54,326 nucleotides of DNA from Collimonas sp. OK412. GTDB lineage: Bacteria; Pseudomonadota; Gammaproteobacteria; Burkholderiales; Burkholderiaceae_D. Under the pieces are notes generated by a model that had not been told where the DNA came from, did no database searches, and was given only the letters and a program-made list of their open reading frames with translations. Below are positions 18,182 to 26,431 of this stretch, in pieces. The DNA lies in the NCBI RefSeq assembly GCF_900112135.1, contig NZ_FOLC01000028.1, forward strand, positions 1 through 54,326, written 5' to 3'. A program made the position numbers and the translations under genes. Every line of letters begins with the position of its first letter. The stretch's first letter is position 1.

Positions 18182-19096
18182 ATGAAACGCAACTTCGACG
18201 ACATCCTGCTGGGCAGCATCGAGCTGTTTTGCCTGGCTGCCGAACTGGGGAGTTTCACGGCAGCGGCGATGTCGGCCAGCGTCACGCCTGCGGCCGTGAG
18301 CCGGTCGGTGTCGCGGCTGGAGGAGAGATTGGGCGTGCGCCTGTTTGTGCGCACCACGCGCCAGATCCGCCTGACCGATAGCGGCCGCGTGTATTTCGAG
18401 CAGTGCCGCCAGGCTTTGTCGCAACTGGTGGACGCGGAGCGCGAGGTGACCGGCGAGCAGGCGGCGCCGGCCGGGCTGCTGCGCATCAGCATGCCGACGC
18501 CGTTCGGCCACTATCGCCTGCTGCCCTTGCTGCCGCAGTTTCGCGCGCTATACCCGCAGGTGCGGATCGATGTCCACCTGAGCAACAGCAACATCGATTT
18601 TGCCGACCAAGGCTACGACCTGGCGATCCGCGGCCGCGCGCCGGAGGATTCCAACCTGATCGCGCGCAAGCTGGAAGACGCCGAGCTGGTGCTGGTGGCG
18701 GCGCCGTCTTATTTGCAGCGGGCGCCGGCGCTGCAGACGCTGGCCGACCTGGAGCGGCACGATTGCATCCAGTTCGAACGGCCCAGCACCGGCCGCCGCA
18801 TCCCATGGACTTTCATGGTCGACGGCAAGGAGGCCGATATCGTGACCGACGGCGGCTATTGCTGCTCGGAAGACGTGCTCGCCGTCGCCACCCTGGCGCG
18901 CGGCGGCGCGGGGTTGGTGCAAACCTACCGCTTCGTGGTCGAGCAGGCGCTGCGGCAGGGCGAACTGGTCGAACTGTTGCCGCAGTTCGGCGGCAGCACG
19001 CGGCCCTTCATCCTGCTGTATCCGCACGCCCGGCATCTGTCGCTGCGGGTGCGTACTTTCGTCGACTTCATGGTCAAGCACCTGGGCCGGGCCTGA
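18182..19096 (+). CDS. LysR family transcriptional regulator
   Basis: A 304-aa protein with an N-terminal winged helix-turn-helix ('FCLAAELGSFTAAAMSASVTP', 'SRSVSRLEERLGVRLFVRTT') and a C-terminal periplasmic-binding-like effector domain. The type resembles the CrgA/AaeR group regulating nearby oxidoreductases. It is divergent from the SDR at 17309-18052. A terminator hairpin follows 28 nt after the stop. Confidence 0.93.
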   Translation: MKRNFDDILLGSIELFCLAAELGSFTAAAMSASVTPAAVSRSVSRLEERLGVRLFVRTTRQIRLTDSGRVYFEQCRQALSQLVDAEREVTGEQAAPAGLLRISMPTPFGHYRLLPLLPQFRALYPQVRIDVHLSNSNIDFADQGYDLAIRGRAPEDSNLIARKLEDAELVLVAAPSYLQRAPALQTLADLERHDCIQFERPSTGRRIPWTFMVDGKEADIVTDGGYCCSEDVLAVATLARGGAGLVQTYRFVVEQALRQGELVELLPQFGGSTRPFILLYPHARHLSLRVRTFVDFMVKHLGRA

Positions 19097-19124
19097 GGTT
19101 CCGGCACAAAAGCCGCGACAATAA

Positions 19125-19158
19125 AAAACCCGCGCACTCCTCATGAGGCGCGGGTTTT
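19125..19158. terminator. Bidirectional intrinsic terminator
   Basis: An 11-bp stem AAAACCCGCGC / GCGCGGGTTTT has A on one side and T on the other, so it can terminate the LysR gene on plus and the DUF4148 gene on minus. The loop contains CTCATGAG, itself a palindrome. Confidence 0.85.
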
Positions 19159-19206
19159 GTCATTTGCAACGCTTCCCGCATGCTGCCGGGAATGGACTGC
19201 ATGCGA

Positions 19207-19629
19207 TCAATTGCCTGTGTTTGTTTCAAGCGGATAGTTGGCGAAATTGACCAGGCCGGAGTTGCGTGCGTCAGCCAGTTCTGCGCGGACTTCAGCACGG
19301 CTCTTGCCAGCAGTGTTGGAGACGGTGAACACTGGATATTGCGAACCGGCGAAATCGAGTTCTCCGGCAGCGCGGGCTTTTGCCAGTTCTGCCTGCACTT
19401 CAGCGCGGGTCTTGCCAAGGGCTGCAGTGCCAGGGGCGGCGCTTTGGGCGTTGGACGGCAGGAACACCGGATATTGCGAACCGGCGAAATCGAGTTGGCC
19501 GGCAGCGCGAGCCTGGGCCAGTTCAGCCTGGACTTGAGCGCGGGTGAGCGGGGTGACGTTGTCGGAAGCGAATGAAGGAGCTGAAACAATTGCAGCCAGT
19601 GCCAATGCGGCGATCAGTTGGGTTTTCAT
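19207..19629 (-). CDS. DUF4148 domain protein, secreted, with repeats
   Basis: A 140-aa protein with a clear signal peptide ending at 'SFASD'. The mature chain holds three repeats of a unit like 'TRAQVQAELAQARAAGQLDFA..QYPVF' (about residues 28-55, 73-101 and 109-133), each a short amphipathic helix plus a turn. DUF4148 proteins are small, abundant exported proteins of Burkholderiales with unknown role. This one has more unit copies than the single-domain forms I know. It lies downstream on the minus strand of the operator-rich region 19751-20042. Confidence 0.85.
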   Translation of the reverse strand: MKTQLIAALALAAIVSAPSFASDNVTPLTRAQVQAELAQARAAGQLDFAGSQYPVFLPSNAQSAAPGTAALGKTRAEVQAELAKARAAGELDFAGSQYPVFTVSNTAGKSRAEVRAELADARNSGLVNFANYPLETNTGN

Positions 19630-19750
19630 GATGGTTCTTTCTTTTTAAGTTAATGACAAAGTGCCAAATGCAGCGGTCACACAAGCGCATGAACTGACGG
19701 AAAAGCATTGCTGCTGCACCGTCCTGGCTGCCGGCGAGGATTTGATTTAC

Positions 19751-19768
19751 ATCTATCACTAGATAGAT
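19751..19768. promoter_or_regulatory. Operator site A of the TetR region
   Basis: A perfect 7-4-7 dyad, ATCTATC-ACTA-GATAGAT. On the minus strand it occupies the spacer of a weak promoter (TTTATC, 16 nt, TAAATC) that would read into the DUF4148 gene. It shares its architecture with sites at 19940-19957 and 20025-20042. Confidence 0.65.
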
Positions 19769-19775
19769 AAACCGG

Positions 19776-19809
19776 GAAAATAAAAAGCGTCTTTCATATT
19801 TGACGCTTT
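19776..19809 (-). terminator. Minus-strand intrinsic terminator
   Basis: The 8-bp stem AAAGCGTC / GACGCTTT (plus coordinates 19784-19791 and 19802-19809) is followed on the minus strand by TTTTTATTTT. On the plus strand it has no T-tract. It would end a transcript started at the promoter at 19931-19959, or act as an attenuator before DUF4148. Confidence 0.75.
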
Positions 19810-19924
19810 CCAGTCCACTAATCCACCACCGGCAGTCCGGGCACGTTGTGCGATCCAGTTGTTGCTGAATAAAAACCAAACCTGGGTCGCTTGCTGCTTA
19901 AAACAACGTGTCTGCAACTACTGT
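19777..19924 (-). ncRNA. Candidate small RNA (~145 nt)
   Basis: Bounded by a near-consensus minus-strand promoter (TTGACT, 17 nt, TATAGT; 19959-19931) and the intrinsic terminator at 19776-19809. The interval has no plausible coding frame: the only open frame starts with TTG without a ribosome site and runs through the terminator. Operator site B fills the promoter spacer, so the RNA would be under the same control as the TetR gene. It could alternatively be a long regulated leader of the DUF4148 transcript. This is inferred purely from signals. Confidence 0.45.
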
Positions 19925-19930
19925 GACCTA

Positions 19931-19959
19931 ACTATAGTTATCTACTGCTAGGTAGTCAA
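19931..19959 (-). promoter_or_regulatory. Sigma70-like promoter with operator site B in its spacer
   Basis: The minus strand reads TTGACT, 17 nt, then TATAGT. The operator ATCTACT-GCTA-GGTAGTC (plus 19940-19957) covers the spacer and part of the -35. The dyad is imperfect but matches the 7-4-7 layout of sites A and C. Confidence 0.6.
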
Positions 19960-20018
19960 ATAGAATTTATTAATAACGATAATTGCTTATCAAAAGGCAG
20001 GCGCAACCCATAAATGCC

Positions 20019-20047
20019 TTGATTATCTACCTTTCAGTAGATAATAT
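20019..20047 (+). promoter_or_regulatory. Promoter of the TetR gene with operator site C in its spacer
   Basis: The plus strand reads TTGATT (20019-20024), 17 nt, TAATAT (20042-20047). The spacer is exactly the operator ATCTACC-TTTC-AGTAGAT (20025-20042), part of a longer 9-bp-arm dyad (20022-20045). A repressor here would block sigma70 polymerase. The predicted 5' leader to the TetR start is about 158 nt. Confidence 0.7.
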
Positions 20048-20211
20048 ATAGGCGTAGCGTCTTTTTGATTTTAGATTCCACGTCCGTGCCGCCAGAATAT
20101 TGCCGGCCGGGGTATAAAAGACGTAGCATGGCAGCAGCAAGCGTGGCTGCCTGAAATCCGGCTGCCTTTGCCGGTGTCGTGCATCGCTATCTCTTTATAG
20201 GTAAAAAAATC

Positions 20212-20826
20212 ATGAAGGCCGTTTCCCCCGTACGCGAACAATTGCTGGAGCACACGCTGGTCTTGCTGGGCACGCGCGGCTATAACGGCTTCAGCTACCG
20301 CGACCTGGCCGAGCTGGTCGGCGTCAAGACTTCCAGCATCCATTATTATTTCCCGACCAAGGAAGACCTGGCGCTGGCCGCGGTGCAAGCCTACGCGGCC
20401 AATATCGGCGACATCATGCGCGACATGGATGTCAACGGGCCGCTCAAGGAGCAGGTCGAGAAATACCTGGCGCTGTGGCGCAAGAACCTCGGCACCGGCC
20501 GCGTCTGCCTGTGCGGCATGCTGGCCGCCGAAGCTACCAGCCTGCCGCAGAACGTGCTGACTGCCTTGCAGGCTTTCTACAGCATGCACGAAGCCTGGAT
20601 CACCCAGCGGCTGGAACGCGCGGTCGCCGACAAGGGCGTCAAATTGCCTGCCGCGCCGCCGGTCTATGCCATGACTATCCTCGGCGCCCTGCAAAGCGGC
20701 CTGATTTCCGCGCGCCTGTTCGGCAAACCTTGCCGGCTTGACGCGGCATCAGCAATGCTGCGCTCTGCCGTGACGCCGGAAAGCGGCAAACAGCAAGCAG
20801 CGACAGCCGACGCCGCCTTATCCTGA
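20212..20826 (+). CDS. TetR/AcrR family transcriptional regulator
   Basis: A 204-aa protein. The N-terminal helix-turn-helix is 'GYNGFSYRDLAELVGVKTSSIHYYFPTKEDLA', and the rest is an all-helical ligand domain with a Cys-rich strip ('GRVCLCGML'), which could sense an electrophile or oxidant. I chose ATG 20212; a GTG 33 nt upstream is weaker. It is very likely the protein that binds sites A, B and C upstream, since one lies in its own promoter (inference). Confidence 0.92.
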   Translation: MKAVSPVREQLLEHTLVLLGTRGYNGFSYRDLAELVGVKTSSIHYYFPTKEDLALAAVQAYAANIGDIMRDMDVNGPLKEQVEKYLALWRKNLGTGRVCLCGMLAAEATSLPQNVLTALQAFYSMHEAWITQRLERAVADKGVKLPAAPPVYAMTILGALQSGLISARLFGKPCRLDAASAMLRSAVTPESGKQQAATADAALS

Positions 20827-20962
20827 TTCCAGGACGCCGCTTATGCAGACAGCCATGAGCGGCGGCAAGTCTTCAGTTTTTCTCCCTGTTTGCAATGAAG
20901 TGTGCCTGCAGCCTGGCGGTTTGCAGAACTGCCCTGCGTCGACGCATCGGCAAACAATCTCA

Positions 20963-21892
20963 TCACACTTGGTTGGTCCATGGCGGCGTCCTGGCTGGAT
21001 GGTCGGCATCGGTTATGTAGCGGGAGACGCCGCTGGCCAAGGCGTCGAAGACGATCCGGCAGCGCTCGCTAGAACGCAGGTCTTCATGCATCACGATCCA
21101 GGTTTCGAGCTGGTCCTTGACCGTTTCCGGCAGCACCAGCGACAAATCGGGGTTGTGCCTGGCCAGCGGCGCCTGGCACATGCCGATGCCGTAACCGGCG
21201 CGGATCGCCGCCAGCTGCGCCAGCTGGTTGTCGGTGCACAGCGAAAACATGTCGCGCGACAGCGGCAGGCCGCGCTTTTGCATGGCGCGGATGTAGTTGG
21301 TTTCCTGGTCGAAGCCGATCAGCGTGTGCTGTTTCAGCGCGGCGATGCTGGCCGGCATGCCGGCCAGGTCCAGGTAGCGGCGGTGCGCAAACAGGCGGAG
21401 CGGAATGGCGCCCACCCGGCGCGCGACCAGGGCGGCCTGGCTGGGCTGCACCATCCTTACGGCGATATCGGCGTCGCGCTGCAGCAGGTCCTGGGTCCGG
21501 TTCGACGCCACCAGTTCAATCTTGACGGCCGGGTGCGTTTCGCGCAGCGCGGTCAGGATTGGCGGCAAGACCTCGACGCAGACCACTTCCGGCGCCGTGA
21601 CGCGCACCGTACCGCCGCCGCCGGCGCCGGTCGAGGCGCGGCGCAAGGCGCTGGCAGTGGCACGCAGGTTCTCGGCGAACGGCCGCAAGGTGAGCGCGGT
21701 GTCGGTGGCGGCCAGCCCGGTCTGCGAGCGGGTGAACAGTTTCACCCCCAGCGCGAGCTCCAGCGCTTCGATCTGGCGTCCCATGGTGGGCTGGGTCAAC
21801 CCCAGGCTGCGGGCGCCGCCGGATAGCGAGCCTTCTTCCAGCACTGCCAGGAACGCCCGGTACAGGTCCCATCCAGGTTCTTGGGTAGTCAT
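20963..21892 (-). CDS. LysR family transcriptional regulator
   Basis: A 309-aa protein with winged helix-turn-helix 'FLAVLEEGSLSGGARSLGLTQ' and 'GRQIEALELALGVKLFTRS', then a LysR substrate-binding domain. It is divergent from the NAD-dependent epimerase gene at 21993 with a 100-bp spacer, so it probably controls that gene. Confidence 0.93.
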   Translation of the reverse strand: MTTQEPGWDLYRAFLAVLEEGSLSGGARSLGLTQPTMGRQIEALELALGVKLFTRSQTGLAATDTALTLRPFAENLRATASALRRASTGAGGGGTVRVTAPEVVCVEVLPPILTALRETHPAVKIELVASNRTQDLLQRDADIAVRMVQPSQAALVARRVGAIPLRLFAHRRYLDLAGMPASIAALKQHTLIGFDQETNYIRAMQKRGLPLSRDMFSLCTDNQLAQLAAIRAGYGIGMCQAPLARHNPDLSLVLPETVKDQLETWIVMHEDLRSSERCRIVFDALASGVSRYITDADHPARTPPWTNQV

Positions 21893-21904
21893 ACAAATAT
21901 GTAT
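21891..21904. promoter_or_regulatory. LysR-type operator candidate at the regulator's start codon
   Basis: ATAC-AAATAT-GTAT overlaps the first codon of the LysR gene in the divergent spacer. Its arms match perfectly with a 6-nt centre. This placement suits autorepression. Confidence 0.4.
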
Positions 21905-21992
21905 AGAAGATATGTGAAGATAGCCAATTTTAAACTAATAGCCAGACTGTTACGCTGGACTCCTACAACATTTTTTTAAAGGAGTGCACATC

Positions 21993-22958
21993 ATGAAACA
22001 GCAAATCGCATTGGTGCTCGGTGCCACCGGCGGCATCGGCGGCGCCATGGCGAAAACACTGATGCAGCGCGGCTGGCAGGTGCGGGCGCTGCACCGGCGC
22101 GCCGACCAGATGGCTGCCGCCAGCGGTGGCAGCGGCATCGTCTGGCGCCAGGGCGACGCCATGCAGGAGCAGGACGTGGTAGCTGCCGCTGCCGGCGCGT
22201 CCATCATCGTCCATGCCGTCAACCCGCCGGGCTACCGCAACTGGGCCCAGCTGGTGATGCCGATGATAGAAAACAGCATCGCAGCGGCGCGCGCATCCGG
22301 CGCCCGCATTATCTTGCCCGGCACGGTTTACAACTACGGCGCTGACGCCTTTCCCGACCTGTGCGAGACCTCGCCGCAAAACCCGAGCACCCGCAAGGGC
22401 GCGATCCGGGTGCAGCTGGAGCGCCGGCTGCGCCAGGCCGCGCAGGACGGAGTGCGGTCGCTGGTAGTGCGCGCCGGCGATTTTTTCGGACCGCACATGG
22501 CCAATTCCTGGTTTGCGCAAGGCATGGTCAAGCCGGGCCGGCCGGTGACGGCGGTCAGCTACCCCGGGCAGCGCGGCATCGGCCACCAGTGGGCTTACCT
22601 GCCGGACGTGGCCGAGACCATGATGCAATTGATCGAGCGCGAACCGTCGCTGGCCGCATTCGATACCTTCCACATGAACGGCCACTGGGACGCTGACGGT
22701 ACCGAAATGGTGGCCGCTATCGGGCGGGTGGCAGGCCAGCCAGGCCTGAAGGTAAAACGCTTCCCCTGGTGGCTGCTGCCGCTGGCGTCGCCGTTTGTCA
22801 CGGTTTTCCGCGAGCTGCGCGAGGTCAGCTACCTGTGGCGCCAGCCTTTGCGCCTGGACAACCGGCGCCTGCTGCAGCTGCTCGGCAGCGAGCCGCATAC
22901 CCGGCTGGACGAGGCGCTGGAAGCGACGCTTGCCGGCATGGGCTGCCTGAAAAAATGA
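21993..22958 (+). CDS. NAD-dependent epimerase/dehydratase family protein
   Basis: A 321-aa extended-SDR protein. ATG 21993 follows AAAGGAG with 8-nt spacing. The nucleotide-binding motif is 'LGATGGIGG' at residues 8-16. 'PGTVYNYGADAFPDL' holds the Tyr region, and 'VVRAGDFFGP' is typical of epimerase/atypical NAD-binding proteins. The substrate is not evident. It is divergently paired with the LysR gene. Confidence 0.9.
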   Translation: MKQQIALVLGATGGIGGAMAKTLMQRGWQVRALHRRADQMAAASGGSGIVWRQGDAMQEQDVVAAAAGASIIVHAVNPPGYRNWAQLVMPMIENSIAAARASGARIILPGTVYNYGADAFPDLCETSPQNPSTRKGAIRVQLERRLRQAAQDGVRSLVVRAGDFFGPHMANSWFAQGMVKPGRPVTAVSYPGQRGIGHQWAYLPDVAETMMQLIEREPSLAAFDTFHMNGHWDADGTEMVAAIGRVAGQPGLKVKRFPWWLLPLASPFVTVFRELREVSYLWRQPLRLDNRRLLQLLGSEPHTRLDEALEATLAGMGCLKK

Positions 22959-23089
22959 TCTGCGGGCAACAATATATTTTGCCGTGAACCATGCCCAGCA
23001 AATCGTGTCGGGAGATAATGCGTACTGCAATCGATTCATAAACGGCTGCTATTGCAATATGCAGCCATCATTATTGGAAGTAACGCATT

Positions 23090-23629
23090 TTGAACACGAC
23101 AAGAACCAAACGCTGGACCGGCAAGATGGACTCCCTGACAACGGCATACCTGAAAGATGTCATGGGCAAGATGGAGGTATACGGCGACCGCGTGCAATTC
23201 GGACTGGCAAGCCCGGGGCCGCGTCCGTATTACCAGCTGACCAACAGCGCCGAAAAGAAAATGGCGTTCGACAGCAATAACCACCTGCTGCACCCGAAGG
23301 AAGACGAATTCGCCGGCGCCAACGCCACGCCGGTATTCACGCTGGAACAAATCAAGGCAGCCATCGCCGCCGGTGGTTTCCGCTCCAGTACGGCCACCCG
23401 CAGCTCCGCCGGCGGCCGCGTCGTCAGCCGCAGCGGCGGCACGCGCGGAGGCGCGGTGGCGATGAAAGCCAAGGACCTGGTCGACGCTGCGCGCTACGAA
23501 TATTTCCGCAGCAACCGCCAGGCGCTGCCGGATGGCATCGGCGAGCATACCGCCGAAATCACCGAGCTGATGCTCAAAGGCAGTTCCGCCGAAGATGCAT
23601 TCGGCGAGGTAGTCAAACGGCATTTCTGA
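23090..23629 (+). CDS. Hypothetical protein
   Basis: A 179-aa protein read from TTG 23090, with GGAAG about 9 nt upstream. An internal ATG at 23126 is the alternative start. No domain is recognised. Residues about 95-125 are rich in Ser, Arg and Gly ('SSTATRSSAGGRVVSRSGG') and look disordered, splitting an N-terminal part from a helical C-terminal part. The C-terminal part has conserved-looking acidic residues ('GEHTAEITELMLKGSSAEDAF'). Codon use matches the chromosome, so it is probably real. Confidence 0.6.
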   Translation: MNTTRTKRWTGKMDSLTTAYLKDVMGKMEVYGDRVQFGLASPGPRPYYQLTNSAEKKMAFDSNNHLLHPKEDEFAGANATPVFTLEQIKAAIAAGGFRSSTATRSSAGGRVVSRSGGTRGGAVAMKAKDLVDAARYEYFRSNRQALPDGIGEHTAEITELMLKGSSAEDAFGEVVKRHF

Positions 23630-23703
23630 TTGCCGTGCCGCGGCCTGGCGTGGACGCCGGGCCGCAATATCCATCGGATCAAGTTACGCAGAGGGATGCC
23701 AGC

Positions 23704-24096
23704 ATGATGCGTGCAGCCGTTTTCGCCATCGCCGCCAGCGCGGCACTGCCGGCCTGGGCCGATTGCGCCGTGGCCGAAGCCTTGATCAGCCGCTACGGCA
23801 TTTCCTTCTCAGGTTTCACCCAGCCGCTGCCGCGCGTGTCCGCGCCGGCCGAAGCGCCAGACAGATCGCTGCTCGCCGTTGTCCTGCCAAACCGGAACGG
23901 CCACGTCGCTGACGGCTACAACCATCAAGCCTGGATCAACCAGGAACAGCAGCGCGCCTGGATCTTGCGCACCGGCGGTTTTGCCGGCGTCTACGAATGG
24001 TATGGCCCGGTCGCGTTGCCGAGCGTGGATTTTTCGGGCTGCGCCGCTGAACCGGGCCGCCTGCCGCAGCCGGCCGGCGCAGGCCGGCAAGGCTGA
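23704..24096 (+). CDS. Small exported hypothetical protein
   Basis: A 130-aa protein starting at ATG 23704 (a second ATG follows at once). A Sec signal peptide ends at 'PAWADC'. The mature chain is about 110 residues with two cysteines (Cys22 and one near residue 113) that could pair in the periplasm, and a Trp-rich core ('AWINQEQQRAWILRTG', 'YEWYGP'). I recognise no family. Confidence 0.55.
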   Translation: MMRAAVFAIAASAALPAWADCAVAEALISRYGISFSGFTQPLPRVSAPAEAPDRSLLAVVLPNRNGHVADGYNHQAWINQEQQRAWILRTGGFAGVYEWYGPVALPSVDFSGCAAEPGRLPQPAGAGRQG

Positions 24097-24112
24097 CGCT
24101 GGGCTGGCAACC

Positions 24113-24736
24113 TCACCGGCCTTTGCCAGCTACCTCGTAATAAGCCAGGAACATGTCCACCGCGGAATCCACCACCTGCTGCTGCAGCGTCGCCGCCAGC
24201 GGCGGCTGCCCCAGCGTGACCTGCGGCCAGAACGCGAAAGTCTTCAGCAGGCTTTGCAGCTGGTGCGCGGCGAACGCAGGATCGGCCGGCTTCAGCCTGC
24301 CGTCGGCCTGGGCCGCGGCGATCCAGGTATTGACGCCTTCTTCGCGCTCGCCCAGCTTGGCGACCATGTCCTGGGTCCGCTCCGGCGAATGGATGGTGGC
24401 CGCAATCGCCACCCGCGCCAGGTCGAGGAAATTGCCGTCGCTGAGCATGCGCATCTTGGACTGCATCAGCTCCAGCAACTGCAGGCGCAGCGGCTTATCA
24501 TGGCGATAGCTGAGCGCATGCTGTTCTGCGCTGCTGGTCCATAACTGCATCAGGATTTCGGCAAACAGTTCCTCTTTGCCGGGAAAATGGTTATACACCG
24601 TGCGCTTGGACACTTCTGCCCGGGCGGCGATCTTGTCCATGCTGGTGGTTTCAAAGCCGTTGGCGCGGAATTCGGCGATCGCTGCCTGGAGGATGGCATC
24701 GCGTTTGCGGTCGGTGAGGCGTTGGACTGTAGCCAT
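24113..24736 (-). CDS. TetR/AcrR family transcriptional regulator
   Basis: A 207-aa protein read from the ATG at 24736; a TTG 12 nt further upstream is less likely. HTH: 'TTSMDKIAARAEVSKRTVYNHFPGKEELF'. The C-terminal part resembles the AefR-like domain. It is divergent from the NAD(P)-binding protein at 24892, with a palindromic operator between them. Confidence 0.93.
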   Translation of the reverse strand: MATVQRLTDRKRDAILQAAIAEFRANGFETTSMDKIAARAEVSKRTVYNHFPGKEELFAEILMQLWTSSAEQHALSYRHDKPLRLQLLELMQSKMRMLSDGNFLDLARVAIAATIHSPERTQDMVAKLGEREEGVNTWIAAAQADGRLKPADPAFAAHQLQSLLKTFAFWPQVTLGQPPLAATLQQQVVDSAVDMFLAYYEVAGKGR

Positions 24737-24803
24737 GGTTTGCTTCAAGATGACGGATAAGTGAATTCTACACCAGTCAGTTTACTTTCTTCGAAATAGA
24801 AAC

Positions 24804-24819
24804 TACACTGTGCAGTGTA
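24804..24819. promoter_or_regulatory. TetR operator, near-perfect palindrome
   Basis: TACACTG-TG-CAGTGTA, perfect 7-bp arms, in the spacer between the divergent TetR and oxidoreductase genes. A related half, CTACACCAGTCAG, lies at 24769-24781 nearer the regulator. TACACTG-type palindromes are typical for this TetR group. Confidence 0.75.
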
Positions 24820-24827
24820 ATAAATTC

Positions 24828-24865
24828 GCCGGATCGCCGGATCGCCGGCCGCCGGATCGCCGGCC
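24828..24865 (+). repeat. Short tandem repeat in the 5' leader
   Basis: Five consecutive copies of CGCCGGAT or CGCCGGC (7-8 nt) between the TetR operator and the start codon at 24892. The array would lie in the mRNA leader and could vary in copy number. Confidence 0.8.
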
Positions 24866-24891
24866 GCAGTACAACAAGATCGGAACCCGCA

Positions 24892-25551
24892 ATGAAAGTA
24901 ATCCTGTTTGGCGCCAGCGGCATGGTCGGGCAAGGCGTGCTGCGCGAATGCCTGCTGGACGCCGAGGTTGAGTCCGTGCTGGCCGTCGGCCGCAGCGCCA
25001 GCGTCGGCGCGTCCGGCAAATTGCAGGAACTGGTGGTTCCCGACCTGGCCCGTATCGCCGACCATGCCGAAGCATTGCAAGGCTACGACGCCTGCTTCTT
25101 CTGCCTCGGCGTATCGTCGGCCGGCATGTCGGAAGAACGCTATACCGAACTCACCTACGACCTCACCCTGGCCATCGCCAAGACGCTGGCGGCGCGCAAT
25201 CCCGGCATGACCCTGACCTACGTCTCCGGCGCCGGCACCGATTCCAGCGAGCACGGCGGCAGCATGTGGGCGCGGGTCAAGGGCCGCACTGAAAATGCTT
25301 TGCTGCGCTTGCCGATCAAGGCTGCCTTCATGTTCCGTCCCGGCGTGATCCAGCCGCTGCACGGCGTGCGCTCCAAGACCCGCTCCTACCAGCTGTTCTA
25401 CACGCTGGCGGCGCCGCTGCTGCCGCTGGCCAGGCGGCTGTTCCCCAGGCACGTCACCACCACCGAACAGATGGGACGCGCGATGATCAAGCTGGCGCGG
25501 CAAGGCGGAGCGAAGCAGGTGCTCGAGACCGCCGACATCAACGCGGTCTAG
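24892..25551 (+). CDS. NAD(P)H-binding atypical SDR protein
   Basis: A 219-aa protein with 'ILFGASGMVGQGVLRECL' (GxxGxxG nucleotide site at residues 5-11) and 'TYVSGAGTDSSEHGGSMWARVKGRTENALL', typical of the HTATIP2/NmrA-like oxidoreductase group. Its reaction is unknown. It is likely repressed by the divergent TetR regulator through the palindrome at 24804-24819. Confidence 0.9.
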   Translation: MKVILFGASGMVGQGVLRECLLDAEVESVLAVGRSASVGASGKLQELVVPDLARIADHAEALQGYDACFFCLGVSSAGMSEERYTELTYDLTLAIAKTLAARNPGMTLTYVSGAGTDSSEHGGSMWARVKGRTENALLRLPIKAAFMFRPGVIQPLHGVRSKTRSYQLFYTLAAPLLPLARRLFPRHVTTTEQMGRAMIKLARQGGAKQVLETADINAV

Positions 25552-25864
25552 TTTCCTGCGCCGCAAAAACCGCAAGTCAAGCTGCTGATCATGGTGCTGC
25601 CGGAGATCCGGAAAGTCCGGCGCGCCGCATGGCGACTGCACTTTGCGGGCATCGGTCGACAGCGCCTTGCTCAAAATTTACGCATGAAGGCGCGCATTTT
25701 TTATCGCAAAACCGGATTTTTGTGCTACAGATACAACTGCCTGCAAACGTAATTTCAAAAGCAATTTGTCTCAATCCCGCGTTTGCGGTAGTCTACATCG
25801 CCGATTCCAAGCAAATACGGTGCTAGAATTTGCAACTCACCACTTTTTTTGAGGATTTAACGAA
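25552..25864. other. Intergenic region upstream of HU
   Basis: About 313 bases. The first part is GC-rich. The last 180 become AT-rich, as expected for a strongly expressed nucleoid-protein promoter. Open frames here lack ribosome sites and are not called. Confidence 0.5.
25801..25829 (+). promoter_or_regulatory. Probable promoter of the HU gene
   Basis: A good -10, TAGAAT (25824-25829), with a weak -35, CCGATT, 17 nt upstream. The start codon is 36 nt downstream of the -10. A weak -35 with a strong -10 would suit an activated promoter. Confidence 0.5.
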
Positions 25865-26149
25865 ATGAACAAAACCGAATTGATCGACGCCATTGCCACT
25901 GATTGCGAAATTTCGAAGGCCGCTGCACAGCGCGCTTTGGAATCCGTTGTCGACAACGTGATCAAGGCCGTGACTAAAGGTAGTACTGTTCAGTTGATTG
26001 GATTTGGTTCGTTCTCTTCCGGCAAACGCGCTGCACGCACCGGTCGTAACCCACGTACCGGCGAAGCAATCAAGATTGCCGCAGCCAAGACCGTCAAGTT
26101 CACAGCTGGTAAAGCATTCAAAGATGCAGTGAACAAGAAGAAGAAATGA
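25865..26149 (+). CDS. hupB: DNA-binding protein HU-beta
   Basis: A 94-aa nucleoid protein. '[11 protein letters not shown]' starts the dimerisation helices, '[23 protein letters not shown]' is the DNA-bending beta-arm with its Pro tip, and the chain ends in '[14 protein letters not shown]'. Length is standard. HU wraps and bends DNA non-specifically as a dimer. GAGGA precedes the start, and a strong terminator follows. Confidence 0.98.
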   Translation: MNKTELIDAIATDCEISKAAAQRALESVVDNVIKAVTKGSTVQLIGFGSFSSGKRAARTGRNPRTGEAIKIAAAKTVKFTAGKAFKDAVNKKKK

Positions 26150-26155
26150 TGTAAT

Positions 26156-26193
26156 AAAAAAGCCCCTTGGAGAAATTCAGGGGGCTTTTTTTT
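26156..26193 (+). terminator. Intrinsic terminator of the HU gene
   Basis: The stem AGCCCC / GGGGCT is extended by A:T pairs and followed by eight T, immediately after the HU stop codon. Confidence 0.93.
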
Positions 26194-26431
26194 CGGCAGG
26201 AGAATTGTCGACTGTCCGCATTCCCATCTGCAGCACCCCCGTAAATCATCAGCTTGCTGTCCATGGCAAAGCGAATCCTTTCCAGCGCCAGATCTGCGCT
26301 CACTCCATACGCGGAACCGGATCTGTAATCCACATCAGGATGCAGGCGTGAAATTCGATTGACACTATTCCGGCACTCGCGCTAAGGTCGGCAACGCATA
26401 AATTCTTTTCTCCCAGCAATAAAAGGATTCC

